Assembly: GCA_945859605.1 (NCBI GenBank)
Contig: OX243817.1
Span: 18,149,884 to 18,213,883, forward strand
Direction of reading: 5' to 3'
Length of the DNA stretch: 64,000 nucleotides
Origin: Lumbricus rubellus
Taxonomy: Eukaryota; Annelida; Clitellata; Crassiclitellata; Lumbricidae
Position 1 is the first letter of the stretch, and each line of letters begins with the position of its first letter. The notes beneath the pieces were generated by a model. It was not told where the DNA came from and did no database searches. It saw nothing but the letters and a program-made list of their open reading frames with translations. A program made the translations under genes and the position numbers. Of this stretch, positions 23,540 to 33,110 are shown piece by piece.

Positions 23540-26500
23540 AATCATCGTCATCATCCTTCTTTGAAATCAAGCATATGATAAAAAACGTGATTATTATTTT
23601 TATTGCCCTGAGGTAATTCATTATTATTATGTTTTGCCCCGAGGTACATGTACATATGATCCCTCAGGGACTTACACCCAATGACTAAAATAATAATAAC
23701 AATTATTATTATTATCATTATCCTTATTATTATTATTATTATACAATTATTATTATTCCTATTATACTATTGTCGGATTATATAGCATTGTTACAGAGGC
23801 AATGTGGAAGAGAAGCAGATGGCATTCCCCCGCTGGACTGCTAATATCATTGTTGTTATTATTATTATTATTTTAATTTTATTATTATTATTATTATTAT
23901 GAATAATATTATTATTATTATAAAAAGAGCTTACCGGTAGATGAGAAAGATAAATATGAGCACGAGCAGGCGTCGAAGTGCTTGGGAGAAGACACTGAAG
24001 ATGACTTTCTTCACATTGTATTGCCACAGAACTGATTTCGTGACAAAGCCAACGCCTTCTGATTCTCCCTTCTCTTCGTTCTCCTCCTCATCATCATCCT
24101 CGTTTTCTCCCTGATACACGTAGCCAAACAAACTAAGCAACTCATGTAGCTCTTCTGCACTTCCCCCTTTTATTTCATATAAGAGCGAGCGCCTCTGATT
24201 GGGGCTCATCCATATATTTATTAGGTACGTAAAACAATCAAAATTATTTTAGACCCCTTATTGTTCCAACTCGTAGCAAAGTGCCGAATTCGATGACTAC
24301 GACGAATTATAACGGCTGTAATTAGACCTATAGTGGTTGGATGATTTAGCAATTTGCACAGGATAATTAATAGGTGATTATAGGTGCGCGTGTAACTAGG
24401 CCTACAATTCACTGGCGGTCCACCGGAAGTGGACCATCAAACGGACAAACCTTTTGACTCAATGCAGCACTCGTGAATAAGATGGTGCAGCGCGCTTGGC
24501 TTTCGAGTGCTTAGAAGTTTGGAGGTCACGACTACAATTCCGATTACTATTACCTGTTCTTACCTTCTCGCAGTCCTATATACACGGTGTCCCAATAAAT
24601 CGAGACCCCTTTTTATAATGTGAATAAAACAGGCAAATCTTAATCGATTTTCAAAATTTTAAAACTGTTTTTATCCTGAGATAATTATCTTACATTCAAT
24701 ATGAAGTTTCTGGCATGAATATTGACGTCACAATTACGTCATTTGCATCAGAGAATTCATATGTTAAGTACAGAACACAACTTTTTCGGGGGTCTCGATT
24801 TATTGGGACACAGTGTATACGAGATTGGATGCCTACCATGAACTGGATGTTGGATTGAAAGTTCTCTGCTACAGAGTCGGTCAGTTCGTCGATTGTTGAA
24901 ATAGCGTCGGCGAATTTGTCATGCATGTACCTGACTGCGCTACAGTTCAGTCCCAACCAACGCGGAACGGCTAGACGAAAAAGACAACAACAATTCCATC
25001 ATTCATGTCACGGCTGTCCCGCCGCTGAAGGTGAAAACTTGACATTTTTCTGTGCATTATCACTTGTCGCTCTACTAGATATATAATTGAGCACACTGCT
25101 ACAGTGTGATTAATAAGTTCAGACCAAAGCATCCATGTACGCATAATTATGTACGTGTGAGCACTTTTTAGCGCCCCTGCATTCCTACTCAGAGGCGATC
25201 CAGACTATAGCGCCGACAATGAATCGAAGTTTTATGCAAGTGCATGAGCAATTGCGAGTGAAGGACTTGCTCAGGGTACCTACGTGGCGACATGAGGTGG
25301 ATTCGAACCTGCAACCTTCCGGCTCCAAGGTGCCGAACATACATGTGGGACGCGGTGGTGTAGTGGTGGCGTCGTTGCCCTGGAGCCGGAAGGTTCGAGG
25401 TTCGAATCCACCTCGCCGTGTAAGGACCTTAAGCAAGTCGTTCACTCACAATTGCTCAGCGCTTCGGCGTGAAACTCCAATGCAGTGTCCGCTCTGCATT
25501 CGGGAGCGCCTCTGAGTAGTAGAGTGAGCTTGAAGGGGCGCTATAACAAGTGCACATACAAACAAACAAATACCCCTACACAGCGGCGCCCCACGAAGTA
25601 TATAGGTCTAATAGTAAATTTGATTTTACTCCAGCACCACCACACGACCACCATCTTTACCGACCACCACCGTATACTGCCACGCTGCTTCTCATCGCGG
25701 CTTATAACTTTCCGGATTTTCACCTAGGCCTATACATATATAGATGGTAACGGAACGAACAGAGAGCTACATAAATATTATGTGGGCACATGATTTGACA
25801 TAGTGCCGGTGAAATGCTGGGCTCTCCGACGCATCTTTGTTCGGTGCTCAGACGTGTTGGCAATTTACATTTACCAGAAGCAGCTGTGAATTAGGGCATA
25901 GGTTACTACTCTCTTAGCTCTTTCTGATGTTTCCTCTGAGTTCAGTTCTGTGGACCATTCCATCCTTCTTCATCGTCTTTCTACATCCTTTGGACGGATT
26001 GATCAGCCTCTAGAATGGCTTCGTTCATTCTTATCTGACCGCTCAAATTGTGTGGTTGTTGCATGGATCCTTTAGGTCCCTCTGGGTATACCGGGGAGCG
26101 ACTTTGGTCAGTCAACCTGACCCCACTTGACCCGAAAGTGACTTGAGGTCGACGACTTGGAGTTAAAACGACTTGACCCGACTTGGCAGAAAAAAATGAA
26201 CTTCCCGTTACTTACGACTTGAAATCGACTTCTGACATGATAATAACCATTTCCCCAGACCTATGTACGTCTAATATACAAGCAAGAAGTCAAGCAGATT
26301 TTGCCTGCAATTTTGACAAGTATTATTACGGATGGACGGAGGGAGGGAAGGAGAGTGAGAGGGACGGAGAGAGGGACGGAAGGAGGGAAAAAGGGAGGAG
26401 GAAGGGAGGGAGATAGGGAGGGTGGGTGTGAGAAACGGGGTGGGATATAGAGGGATGGAGGTATGGACGGAGGGAGGGATTGGCCTGGAACGTGCCTAAC

Positions 26501-29500
26501 TCTAAAATTACCGGGCAACACCGGGTACCCCAGCTAGTAATAATAATAAAATAAGCATTATAGATAAAATGCCGTAAATCGTAAGAAAGGAAGTAAGCGT
26601 GGTGGGTATACGTACCTTTGAACAGATCGCAGAAGATGGTCAGCTTAAAACCGTAGCAGATAAGTTTAGCAATGAAGACCATTTTGTTCATGCACTTTGT
26701 AAATGCGAATTTGAAAGACTCGACGCACGACTTGACCGCTTGAGATAACGTCTCTAAAGCATCAAATTGTATAGAACAACATCATCAAGCGTCCGGATTT
26801 AAATTAGGGCTGTACCTTACATATGTAAATAGGTGATTACTCGACCAACTATTCGGCCGCAAAGCGAATACGAAGAGCGTGCAAAATAGGTCTAGGCCTA
26901 CCGTCGCTACCGACAGCATTCAAACTTTCAAATTAAAGCAAAAGTGTCAATTCAGAAAACTTAATACGTAAACTAAAAGTAGCCAGTTAACAACATGTAG
27001 TTTGCATCTTTCTGCCATTCTGTAGAGTATATAGACTAGGAATGGAACTAACTGCAGGCTATATCTAATCTTAGAAATTGTCAACCAAAGCATAATCATG
27101 TTATTAAGATAGTTACTTCAGTTTACTCGCTATAGCAGACGCACATTATGCAGAAACAGATGTGTCATGTGACCACTATTCGTATTGGGTCCGACCGTTA
27201 CTATTCGGCCAATTACGGAATAGCCATGGATGTGGTTCGCTATTCGGCCGCAAAGCGAATACGCAGCAAATGTTTCGTACGGCCCTAATCTAAATATAAT
27301 CCATTTTATATACGGTATATATATATATCATCATCATCATCATCATTCGCCGCCTACTCCACCAATGGGAGCGTTGCACAATGAGTTTACTAAATGTTTC
27401 CACATAATATTTTCCCGACCAAAAAGTTTATATATATATATATATATATACAGGGTGCGGCAAAAAAAGACCCCCCCTAAGATTTTTGCCAATATCTTGA
27501 CCAAAAGTGAGAATTTTGAAATGAAATTTTACAGTCTTAAAGACAATTCATATTTACACCAGATGGCCAGATTTCATTAAAATATTTCGAACACAACAAA
27601 AGTTACACCACTTATAGTAAGGTCACCCACCGTTTTTTGACGATTCAAAAACGCGACGCAACAAAAAGTAAAAATAAAACAATCTAATTATTTTGGCCAA
27701 GATATTGGCCAAAAGTAAGAATATCGAAATGAAATTTTACAGGCTTAAAGACAATTCATATCTGCACATGATGGTCAGATTTCATCAAAATATTTCAAAG
27801 AGAATAAAAGTTATACCACTTTTAGGGAGGCCACCCACCGTTTTCTGACGATTCAAAGGCGAAATGCAACAAAAAGTAACAAAAAACACGATTTTTTCTC
27901 ATTTCAAATAATATTGTTATCAAATAGCCTTAATGTTCCCAGATAATCATTATAATTACTATTTTAAAAAATAAACAGGATACCAGCGTAGCTGCGCGTC
28001 ACTGAGAAGTCACTTAGAAAGATGACAATCAAATTGGTAAATAAAGAATCTGTCAGATTAATCAACACGTCCATCAAGAACTTTGCAAAGAGACTCAAAA
28101 GAAGTGTTTGCACTGGTGGTGGGCACATTGAACACAAGTTGTGAAGCACTACCAAGTTCATTTGACAACAGTTATTTGAGATGAGATCGTGAGACTTAAT
28201 AAAATCGTGTTTTTGTTACTTTTTGTTGCGTTTCGTTTCTGAATAGTCAAAAAACGGTGGGTGGTCTTACTAAAAGTGGTATAACTTTTGTTGTGTATGA
28301 CCTATTTTGATTAAATCTGGCCATCATGTGTAAATATGAATTGTCTTTAGGCCTGTAAAATTTCATTTTGAAATTCTTACTTTTCGCCAAGATATTGGCC
28401 AAAAACCTAGTTTTTGATGCGCTTCGTTTTTGAATCGTCAAAAAACGATGGGTGACCTCCATAAAAGTGGCATAACTTTTGTTCAGTTTGAAATATTTTG
28501 ATCAAATCTGCCCATCACGTGTAAATATGAATTGTCTTTAAGACTGTAAAATTTCATCTGGAAATTCTTACTTTTGGCCAAGATATTTCCAAAAACCTAG
28601 GGGGGTCTTTTTTGCCGCACCCTGTATATATATGCACTCGCCGAAACTCCATGTACCTCTCGTGCATCACCTCTCCACAGGTCTTTCACCTAAATCAACT
28701 GAACACGCTGACTTTTCATTTTCACATACCATGTCCTGATTCGTCCACTTCACCTGCATAACTCCCTCGCCGTTTCAACTCTAAACATCATCCACCGTAG
28801 CTCCTCTGACTATACCTGCCTGATTATCCGGATCTTGACCCATTCCTGCCAACTCGGTTTTGATTGAGTCCCCGCAAATAAGCTGGTTCCCGCGACCAAG
28901 GCCGTGGCCAGGATTTTGTTTCGAGCGTGCTTACTCGATTCTGAGCAAGCTCCGACAAGCAGCCGAATCAACTGTATAAGGAGTTTGGTGAAGAGTCACA
29001 AGCTCCATGGATAGCGGGAACTGGGCATCCACGACATTACAAACTGCAGGGCAGTCATAGCAGGCTACTATACCATTCCAGAGCTAGAACCACTGCAAGT
29101 TAGGTTGTGAAGTAGGATAGTCCTAAAAATAGTTCTTTCATTGATGACTACTGTATTTTCAAACAGTGACTTGGCAGTTTTCTTCAACAGAGGTTTGTCC
29201 CATGATGCCTGTAGATCATCATGATTATCATTACTGCTATCATTCTATTATTAATTATTATTGTCATTAGGATACGGCATGTGGCTTACTTTCGCAGTAC
29301 AGCTCCATCTTTTTCATGTAGTTCTTCTGCATACGTCTCAATCGCGAATCCTGCCTAGACTCTCTGTAGAACCTCTCGATTTCGAAAACGCGACTCGACT
29401 GTTCCAGATCCGCCTCGTCATCCAAGATCTCCTGCCCCAGACTTTTTATCTCCGCCTCGTTCACGTTGGCCTACGAGCAACAAGAAAATGCGTGGAGGGA

Positions 29501-29590
29501 GGGAGGGGCAGAGCCATGATTATTGCGTGAGCAGCAATGGAAACTGCGAAAAATCTCTTTAGAGACCCGGTAATACTATAACTATATATA

Positions 29591-29630
<40 letters not shown>

Positions 29631-32600
29631 TGTGTCCACGATAAAGTAGACCACAATAAAGTGTCATAACTCGGTCAAAACTCATGCATAATATAAGCTA
29701 TAATATATCATAGTTTCTGATAATTAATTATCAGTCAAGTGAAGTCCCCAATCGGCCGTTCCCCGCCTTCACACAGTAGAGGATTTCTTTTATGGTAACT
29801 AATCGTTCTGTGGGTGTCCCTCCAAGCGGGATTGCCATCATTTTTGGGCCTCCCCTCTGCATGTATAGGCCTAGCCATGCAATGTCTCATCAGTTTCTTT
29901 TATACGGTGGTGCTGTGGGTGAAATTGGTTGCAATAAAAAACTAATTTAATTCACTTCTGTGTGTGTAGGTGTGTGTAGGTGTGTGTAGGTGTGTGTAGG
30001 TTTGTGTGTGTGCGTGTGTGTGACTCTTTTGAAAACGACGAAGCGGCCCACGAGAGAACTCACCTCTTCGTCTACTGGTTGCAGAGAAGCGACAAGGTCC
30101 AGCGCCAATGACTGCAAATTCGCTTGGTTTCCCTGAGTAAAAATCAAAACGCCACATGCATCAAACCTTTTTGAAAGTTCCGATTTAGAAATCCTATTTC
30201 AGAATGCAAGCGACTATAGTCACTATACTGTAATTATATTTGTTTGTATGTCCACTTGTTATACTACTCAGAGGCGCAGCCGACGGCAGCGCGGACACTG
30301 AATCGGAATTTCACGTCGAGTGAAGGACTTACTAATTTCGCTTCCTTTCAGCTTTTCCATGTTGGAAAGTTGCATTTTTCGATGGTGCCACTCAAACGCT
30401 CATAAATTTGACAAACTCAGGAATATTTCTAATCGGCTTTAGGATCTCGTGTAAATAATTATGGTCACTGTTGTTGTGTTTAAAATTTCAGACAAACCCT
30501 AAAAGTTTTGACCGAGTTATAATATGACACCCTTTGTTGTGGTCTACTTTATCGTGGACACAGTGTATATGCAAATCAACTGATTAGCAACAATTAAGTC
30601 ACGTACTACGATGTCCATCATTGCGCTCAACAGTGGTAAGATACGAATGCCAAAGCGAGACATCGTGAGGTTGACGAAAACTTCAAACTGACAACCGATG
30701 CTTCGTAATATCTCGCCAACGTTCAGCACAAAGTTAGCCATCGGACCTTGAAAGAAAAGGTGGCATCACTGCATAACTGCTATTGTCAGTGCTCATTTAC
30801 ATAACGCCTCTTCAAAAACTCAAAAACAATTCTAGTAATTGTACTCCTGACTTGATTGTGTATACTATTATACATGCGTTCGATAAAATGAAATGATCTG
30901 CAGCGGATACAAACTACAGGCCAAAGATGAGTGGAAAGTAGAAGATGCGCAATGAACGCATGGAAGCCAGTTCAAGAATGAGTGACTGTACTGACTGACC
31001 ACAAATACGTTGAATTACTTAAACTGCTGAGCAGTAAATTAGATTTCAGATATTGATGCACAGCAAGCACATGCTCAATACAGCAGGAATTCCAAATACT
31101 TACCAGCGACTATGATTCCGATGCAAATCGTGTAGATGTAGATTCGACCGACTTCGCCAAATATGTGCGGAAAGATGAGAACAGCCAGACACCGAAACGT
31201 AACAAAGAATGCGAAGCAGACGGCAAATGTAAGGATGAAGGCCAAAGAAATCTGAATAGCAACTTCAGGGCTGAAGTCCAAACGATCGAGCGAGATCTTG
31301 AACAAAACTGACACACACACACGAAAGAAAAAATGTAAGCAAACGCATTTTAAAATTGTAAAATATTCGATGGTACATTCTATAAAATTACTAACCCTAC
31401 TAAAGCTGCTCTTTCTGGTAATGCTGGAGTCTGATGCGCTGCAGGTCCTGAATGGTTACCTGGGAGAGGTGCTTTATTATATACACACAAAAATTATACA
31501 CATATTATTATTAAATAATTTAATTTAAATAAAAATATAAATATTATTAAAATTCCATATACATACATATATATATCATTAGCTTATAGTCAGTCTATCT
31601 TTTCTACAAAGTAAGGATTTTAGTTCAAACATTCACGCTGACCGCTGCCAATAATTAATGTCGGATTGTATCATTTCAACCTTTACCAAGGCATGATGGA
31701 TGCATCATGCATGCAAAATCCATTAATCATAGTATTGTATTCATAAATTTATACAGAGCCGTCGAAGAACTGAATTCTCTATGCACTCAAGATATTACAA
31801 TTAACTTCAGTGTAAGACAGAATGACAGATCCCTCGAGGTACTCACCATAGCCAAATATTAGTCCAAACGGAAAGTGTAGCATAAACTTTAGCACATAGA
31901 ATTCGTTAACATCGGACTCCAAAACCCTTCTGTAAATCGACTTTTCCCGTTTCACTCGGTTCTCTGTAACATTACAATATTTAACGTGGATGCAACTATG
32001 ACTGGTTAATACAAACATTGCAAAACCAGGCTTTTATAATTGGTCTTAGGCTATTTAGCTATATTCTAAAATAGCTAAAAACTGATGCATTCATTCATTC
32101 ATTCATTCATTCATTCAAGAATTTGTATGGCGCCTGTTCAAGAGGGACCACTCAGAAGCACTCCCGACTATATAGAACCATGCTGTCATGAAGTAGTCCT
32201 AGTCTTGCGATATTATATAGTACTTAGCCTAGCCATAACACCGTCAACTAAACTGGCGTTGCCCGTGGAGACCTTGGGCGAAAAGGGACGTAGACCTAAT
32301 ATGGATTGCCGGACTGTGTAGGCCTACAAAGTCGTAGCCAGACCTTAGAAAGTGGGGTGGCTACGAAAAAATGTAGGCTAATGGTTAGAAGTCTAGCTAC
32401 TCACTGCATGGCTCGTATAAATTTAGAGTGGAGTGGTTCAAACCACCCCTAAGTAACCACCCTCTGGCAATACTTAAAAATTAGCTGAATTTTTAATTAG
32501 TTTGACCAACTTTCGCGTCTTCTAGCGACGAGTCTTTCGAAGCTCTCCAATGACTCTGCGCTCGGAACGATCGCTTGTTTCCACGAGTCGTCCACTTCCT

Positions 32601-32643
32601 TCTCCTTAAATTCCGCCGGCACTAATTTAGCCAAGATATCCAT
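16475..32643 (-). CDS. DCST1: DC-STAMP domain protein, DCST1/DCST2 family, with C-terminal RING-like finger (complete)
   Basis: Family knowledge: DCST1/DCST2 (fly sneaky, worm SPE-42/SPE-49) are multi-pass sperm membrane proteins needed for fertilisation; human DCST1 is also reported as an E3 ligase. Exons: 32643-32511, 31963-31847, 31307-31104, 30746-30607, 30132-30064, 29470-29290, 26753-26616, 24970-24837, 24110-23935, 23143-23044, 22471-22376, 21858-21732, 20795-20679, probable microexon 20457-20419, 20262-20120, 18327-18214, 17421-17236, 16648-16475 (TAA). Phases agree throughout: 782 aa, or 795 with the microexon. Hydrophobic segments lie near residues 63-84, 99-120, 136-155, 403-430, 500-520 and 590-610. 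The DC-STAMP region includes NFDNRYIT-like and YPKREKIRVLFLYND motifs. The last two exons give eight ordered cysteines (CLIC, C-x4-C, C-x2-C, CYAC), a C4C4 RING, then a Lys-rich tail. TPGC/SCW-type spacing favours DCST1 over DCST2. Weak points: the donors of exon 1 (GTTGGT) and exon 11 (GTCCGT) are poor. Confidence 0.93.
16649..16835. repeat. 48-bp tandem repeat carrying the last DCST1 3' splice site
   Basis: On the minus strand each unit contains TTATTTTGTTGGCAG (one copy TTATTTCGTTGGCAG), the acceptor of exon 16648-16475. Copies of CTGCC begin at 16649, 16697, 16745 and 16794 on the plus strand (spacings 48, 48, 49). Confidence 0.9.
17440..17533. repeat. (ATCA)n microsatellite
   Basis: More than twenty uninterrupted ATCA units in a DCST1 intron; an imperfect continuation is at 17862-17888. 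Confidence 0.95.
17565..17838 (-). mobile_element. SINE-B (second tRNA-derived family), copy 1
   Basis: On the minus strand the head reads TAGTACAGTGGTTAGCGCGC, then a B-box-like GGTTCAATTCC, then a body with TGCAACGAGATTTCTG and CAGTGTAC... segments. It has no GCGCTATA tail, so it is distinct from SINE-A. In a DCST1 intron. Confidence 0.75.
17887..18030 (+). mobile_element. MITE family A, copy 2 (in a DCST1 intron)
   Basis: Begins AGTGTAAGAATTGTGG and ends GGCAATTCTCACCCTGC. Same layout as the copy at 54342-54490 and in the same orientation. No transposase. Confidence 0.75.
18405..18520. repeat. 15-bp minisatellite (ACAATTCGGAGCCGG)
   Basis: Five to six units in the DCST1 intron upstream of exon 18327-18214. 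An inverted partial copy lies at 19318-19352 (CTCCAAATTGTCC, TTCCGAATTGTC). Confidence 0.8.
18750..18842. repeat. hairpin-forming inverted repeat, 40-bp arms
   Basis: Arms 18750-18789 and 18803-18842 (GGATGCAGTTTAACGT... and complement) with few mismatches and a 13-nt loop. Inside a DCST1 intron. Confidence 0.85.
19945..19998 (+). mobile_element. short LINE/SINE tail
   Basis: GGGAGCGCCTCTGAGGAG then GTGGCGCTATATAAATTC; in a DCST1 intron. Confidence 0.6.
20419..20457 (-). CDS. DCST1: probable 39-nt microexon of the DCST1-like gene
   Basis: On the minus strand this piece sits between a pyrimidine-poor but usable acceptor (AAACTCAG) and a strong donor (GAAG followed by GTGAGCG). It is 39 nt, has no stop, and starts and ends in phase 1, exactly the phase of the junction between the flanking exons 20679-20795 and 20120-20262. 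Inclusion adds 13 residues (GKIDAKVTDTGEE) just before the conserved CLPVP motif, in the predicted loop before the sixth membrane segment. Whether it is constitutive or alternative cannot be told from sequence. Confidence 0.6.
21554..21710. mobile_element. MITE with CATGGGCGGAGTTT termini
   Basis: Terminal inverted repeat CATGGGCGGAGTTT at 21554-21567 and 21697-21710. The right part (GCCTTCTTGGGGGGCTTAGC) recurs at 22917-22970. It lies 22 bp past the donor of DCST1 exon 21858-21732. Confidence 0.7.
21920..22345. repeat. about 25-bp minisatellite
   Basis: Roughly 17 units of GAGAAGCTAAAGATTATGAG plus AATGT, some with GGAGGA variants. It fills the DCST1 intron between exons 22376 and 21858. 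Confidence 0.9.
22739..22972. mobile_element. compound repeat: GTACCCGGCGATGCCCGGG start, family end shared with 21554-21710
   Basis: CTAGCTGGGGTACCCGGCG at the left recurs inverted at 26515-26537 and loosely at 37656-37680. The right 60 bp match the right half of the 21554-21710 MITE. Confidence 0.55.
23208..23245. repeat. (GCA)n microsatellite
   Basis: About twelve GCA units in a DCST1 intron; non-coding here. Confidence 0.9.
23247..23298 (+). other. tRNA-like 5' half
   Basis: GGGTCCGTAGCTCAGTTGAG then AGAGCGCTGGTCGATAA resembles a tRNA acceptor/D-arm/anticodon start, but there is no T arm. A truncated SINE or tRNA pseudogene. Confidence 0.5.
23300..23930. repeat. ATT/ATC/CACCAC microsatellite cluster
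   Basis: Long runs of TTA, CAT/ATC and ACC triplets. All ORFs here are triplet-repeat artefacts. Confidence 0.9.
24583..24815. mobile_element. Tc1/mariner-like MITE, 233 bp
   Basis: Ends CACGGTGTCCCAATAAATCG and CGATTTATTGGGACACAGTG, flanked by TA on both sides. The inner part has no ORF. It ends 21 bp from the 3' end of DCST1 exon 24970-24837. Confidence 0.8.
25150..25346 (-). mobile_element. SINE-A, minus copy of a head-to-head pair
   Basis: Same SINE with a divergent tail, abutting the plus copy at 25347 head to head. In a DCST1 intron. Confidence 0.8.
25347..25570 (+). mobile_element. SINE-A, plus copy, near full length
   Basis: tRNA-like head with A-box-like GGTGTAGTGG and B box GGTTCGAATCC at 25399-25409, a central body (AATTGCTCAGCGCTTCGG), and the tail GGGAGCGCCTCTGAGTAG then GGGGCGCTATAACAAG, ending in ACAAACAAA. 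This is the cleanest copy in the window. Confidence 0.88.
25917..26096 (+). pseudogene. non-LTR reverse transcriptase fragment
   Basis: One frame reads SSVDHSILLHRLSTSFG, WLRSFLSDRSN and VPLGIPG, interrupted by a TAG. These match the palm region of LINE reverse transcriptases (F-x-x-VDHSILL and VPQGS-type segments). In a DCST1 intron; dead. Confidence 0.75.
26097..26240. repeat. degenerate GACTTG repeat
   Basis: Irregular GACTTGACCCGACTTGG-type units in a DCST1 intron. Confidence 0.6.
26330..26480. repeat. GGAGGGAG purine-rich tract
   Basis: GGA/GGG-rich low-complexity sequence. Long ORFs on the opposite strand are Pro/Ser-rich artefacts. Confidence 0.85.
26805..27287. mobile_element. hAT-like MITE
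   Basis: Termini TAGGGCTGTAC and GTACGGCCCTA, flanked by 8-bp near-duplicates ATTTAAAT and ATCTAAAT. ATTCGGCCGCAAAGCGAATA occurs near both ends. An 8-bp target duplication fits hAT elements. Confidence 0.65.
27451..28624. mobile_element. 1.17-kb palindromic mariner-like element
   Basis: Ends CAGGGTGCGGCAAAAAAAGA and its complement, flanked by TA repeats. Each arm holds two copies of a block of roughly 200-bp (CCACCCACCGTTTT, TTGGCCAAGATATTGGCC type), inverted between arms. The centre keeps the 3' end of a transposase ORF (28022-28144). It is non-autonomous and lies in a DCST1 intron. Confidence 0.85.
28022..28144 (+). pseudogene. transposase C-terminal remnant (mariner/Tc1-like)
   Basis: An open frame ends SIKNFAKRLKRSVCTGGGHI then EHKL and TGA, resembling the basic R-x-x-x-C-x-x-x-GGHFEH end of mariner/Tc1-like transposases. 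The catalytic domain is absent. Confidence 0.65.
29570..29629. repeat. (TA)n microsatellite
   Basis: Nearly pure TA next to the terminal repeat at 29630. Confidence 0.9.
29630..29682 (+). mobile_element. terminal inverted repeat, left partner
   Basis: CTGTGTCCACGATAAAGTAG onward, 53 bp; matches the complement of 30505-30563 with few differences. Tc1/mariner-like sequence next to TA. Confidence 0.7.
30241..30330 (-). mobile_element. SINE-A 3' fragment
   Basis: Tail and body only (ACTCAGAGGCGC, AATCGGAATTTCACG); the tRNA-like head is missing. In a DCST1 intron between two inverted terminal repeats. Confidence 0.6.
30505..30563 (-). mobile_element. terminal inverted repeat, right partner
   Basis: Ends CTACTTTATCGTGGACACAG, followed by TGTATA. 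With 29630-29682 it encloses the 69-nt DCST1 exon 30132-30064 and a SINE-A fragment. Confidence 0.7.
32079..32165 (-). mobile_element. short LINE/SINE tail with ATTC repeat
   Basis: Tandem CATT units, then GAATTTGTATGGCGCC and ACTCAGAAGC. In the first DCST1 intron. Confidence 0.55.
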
Positions 32644-32842
32644 AATTGACTACTTCAAACGGCAAACCGAAATAAAGTAAATAATCGCGATGCCATTAAA
32701 CACTTTAAAGCCATCCGAAATAGTTAAACTTTAACCCACATTGCGGCGATTTTGTGGGATTTTAAATTTGCGCACGTCACTTATAAGCAGAAGCAACCAT
32801 AGAGATGTAATATATAATAAATATAACGCTAGAGGGAGTATC

Positions 32843-32874
32843 ACCACAGTATAAATAATTATTTATACTGTGGT
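32843..32874. repeat. 32-bp perfect palindrome
   Basis: ACCACAGTATAAATAA joined to its exact complement TTATTTATACTGTGGT, flanked by TATC (left) and ATCAC (right). It lies 200 bp upstream of the DCST1 start codon. Confidence 0.9.
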
Positions 32875-32960
32875 ATCACGTCTATACATTAAAATCGTTG
32901 TCTAAAAATCTACCCGACCAATGGCAATCACATACTGTCTAAATGCACCCGACCAATCAC

Positions 32961-33110
32961 ACTGCATCGGAGTTTCATGCTGAAGCGCTGAGCAATTGCG
33001 AGTGAAGGACTTGTCCAAGATCTCTACGAGACGACTTGAGGTGGATTCGAACCTGCAACCCTTTGGCTGCAAGGCGACGAACATACCCAGCCACTACTTC
33101 ACTGCGCCCC
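32961..33110 (-). mobile_element. SINE-A copy lacking its 3' tail
   Basis: tRNA-like head and body are present (GGTGGATTCGAACCTGCAA on the plus strand) but the terminal tail is missing. It lies between the DCST1 and OGFR-like starts. Confidence 0.8.

Noticed and set aside
24111..24209. N-terminal extension of the exon 24110-23935 ORF
   Set aside because: It lies upstream of a clear acceptor (GTGTATCAG) and includes a SINE/LINE tail fragment.
25347..25420. functional tRNA gene
   Set aside because: Has A- and B-box-like words but no foldable cloverleaf with anticodon loop; continues into a SINE body and recurs as a family.
31384..31452. possible DCST1 exon (VTIQDLQRIRLQHYQK on the minus strand)
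   Set aside because: Exons 31963-31847 and 31307-31104 join in matching phase without it; no donor in the right phase.
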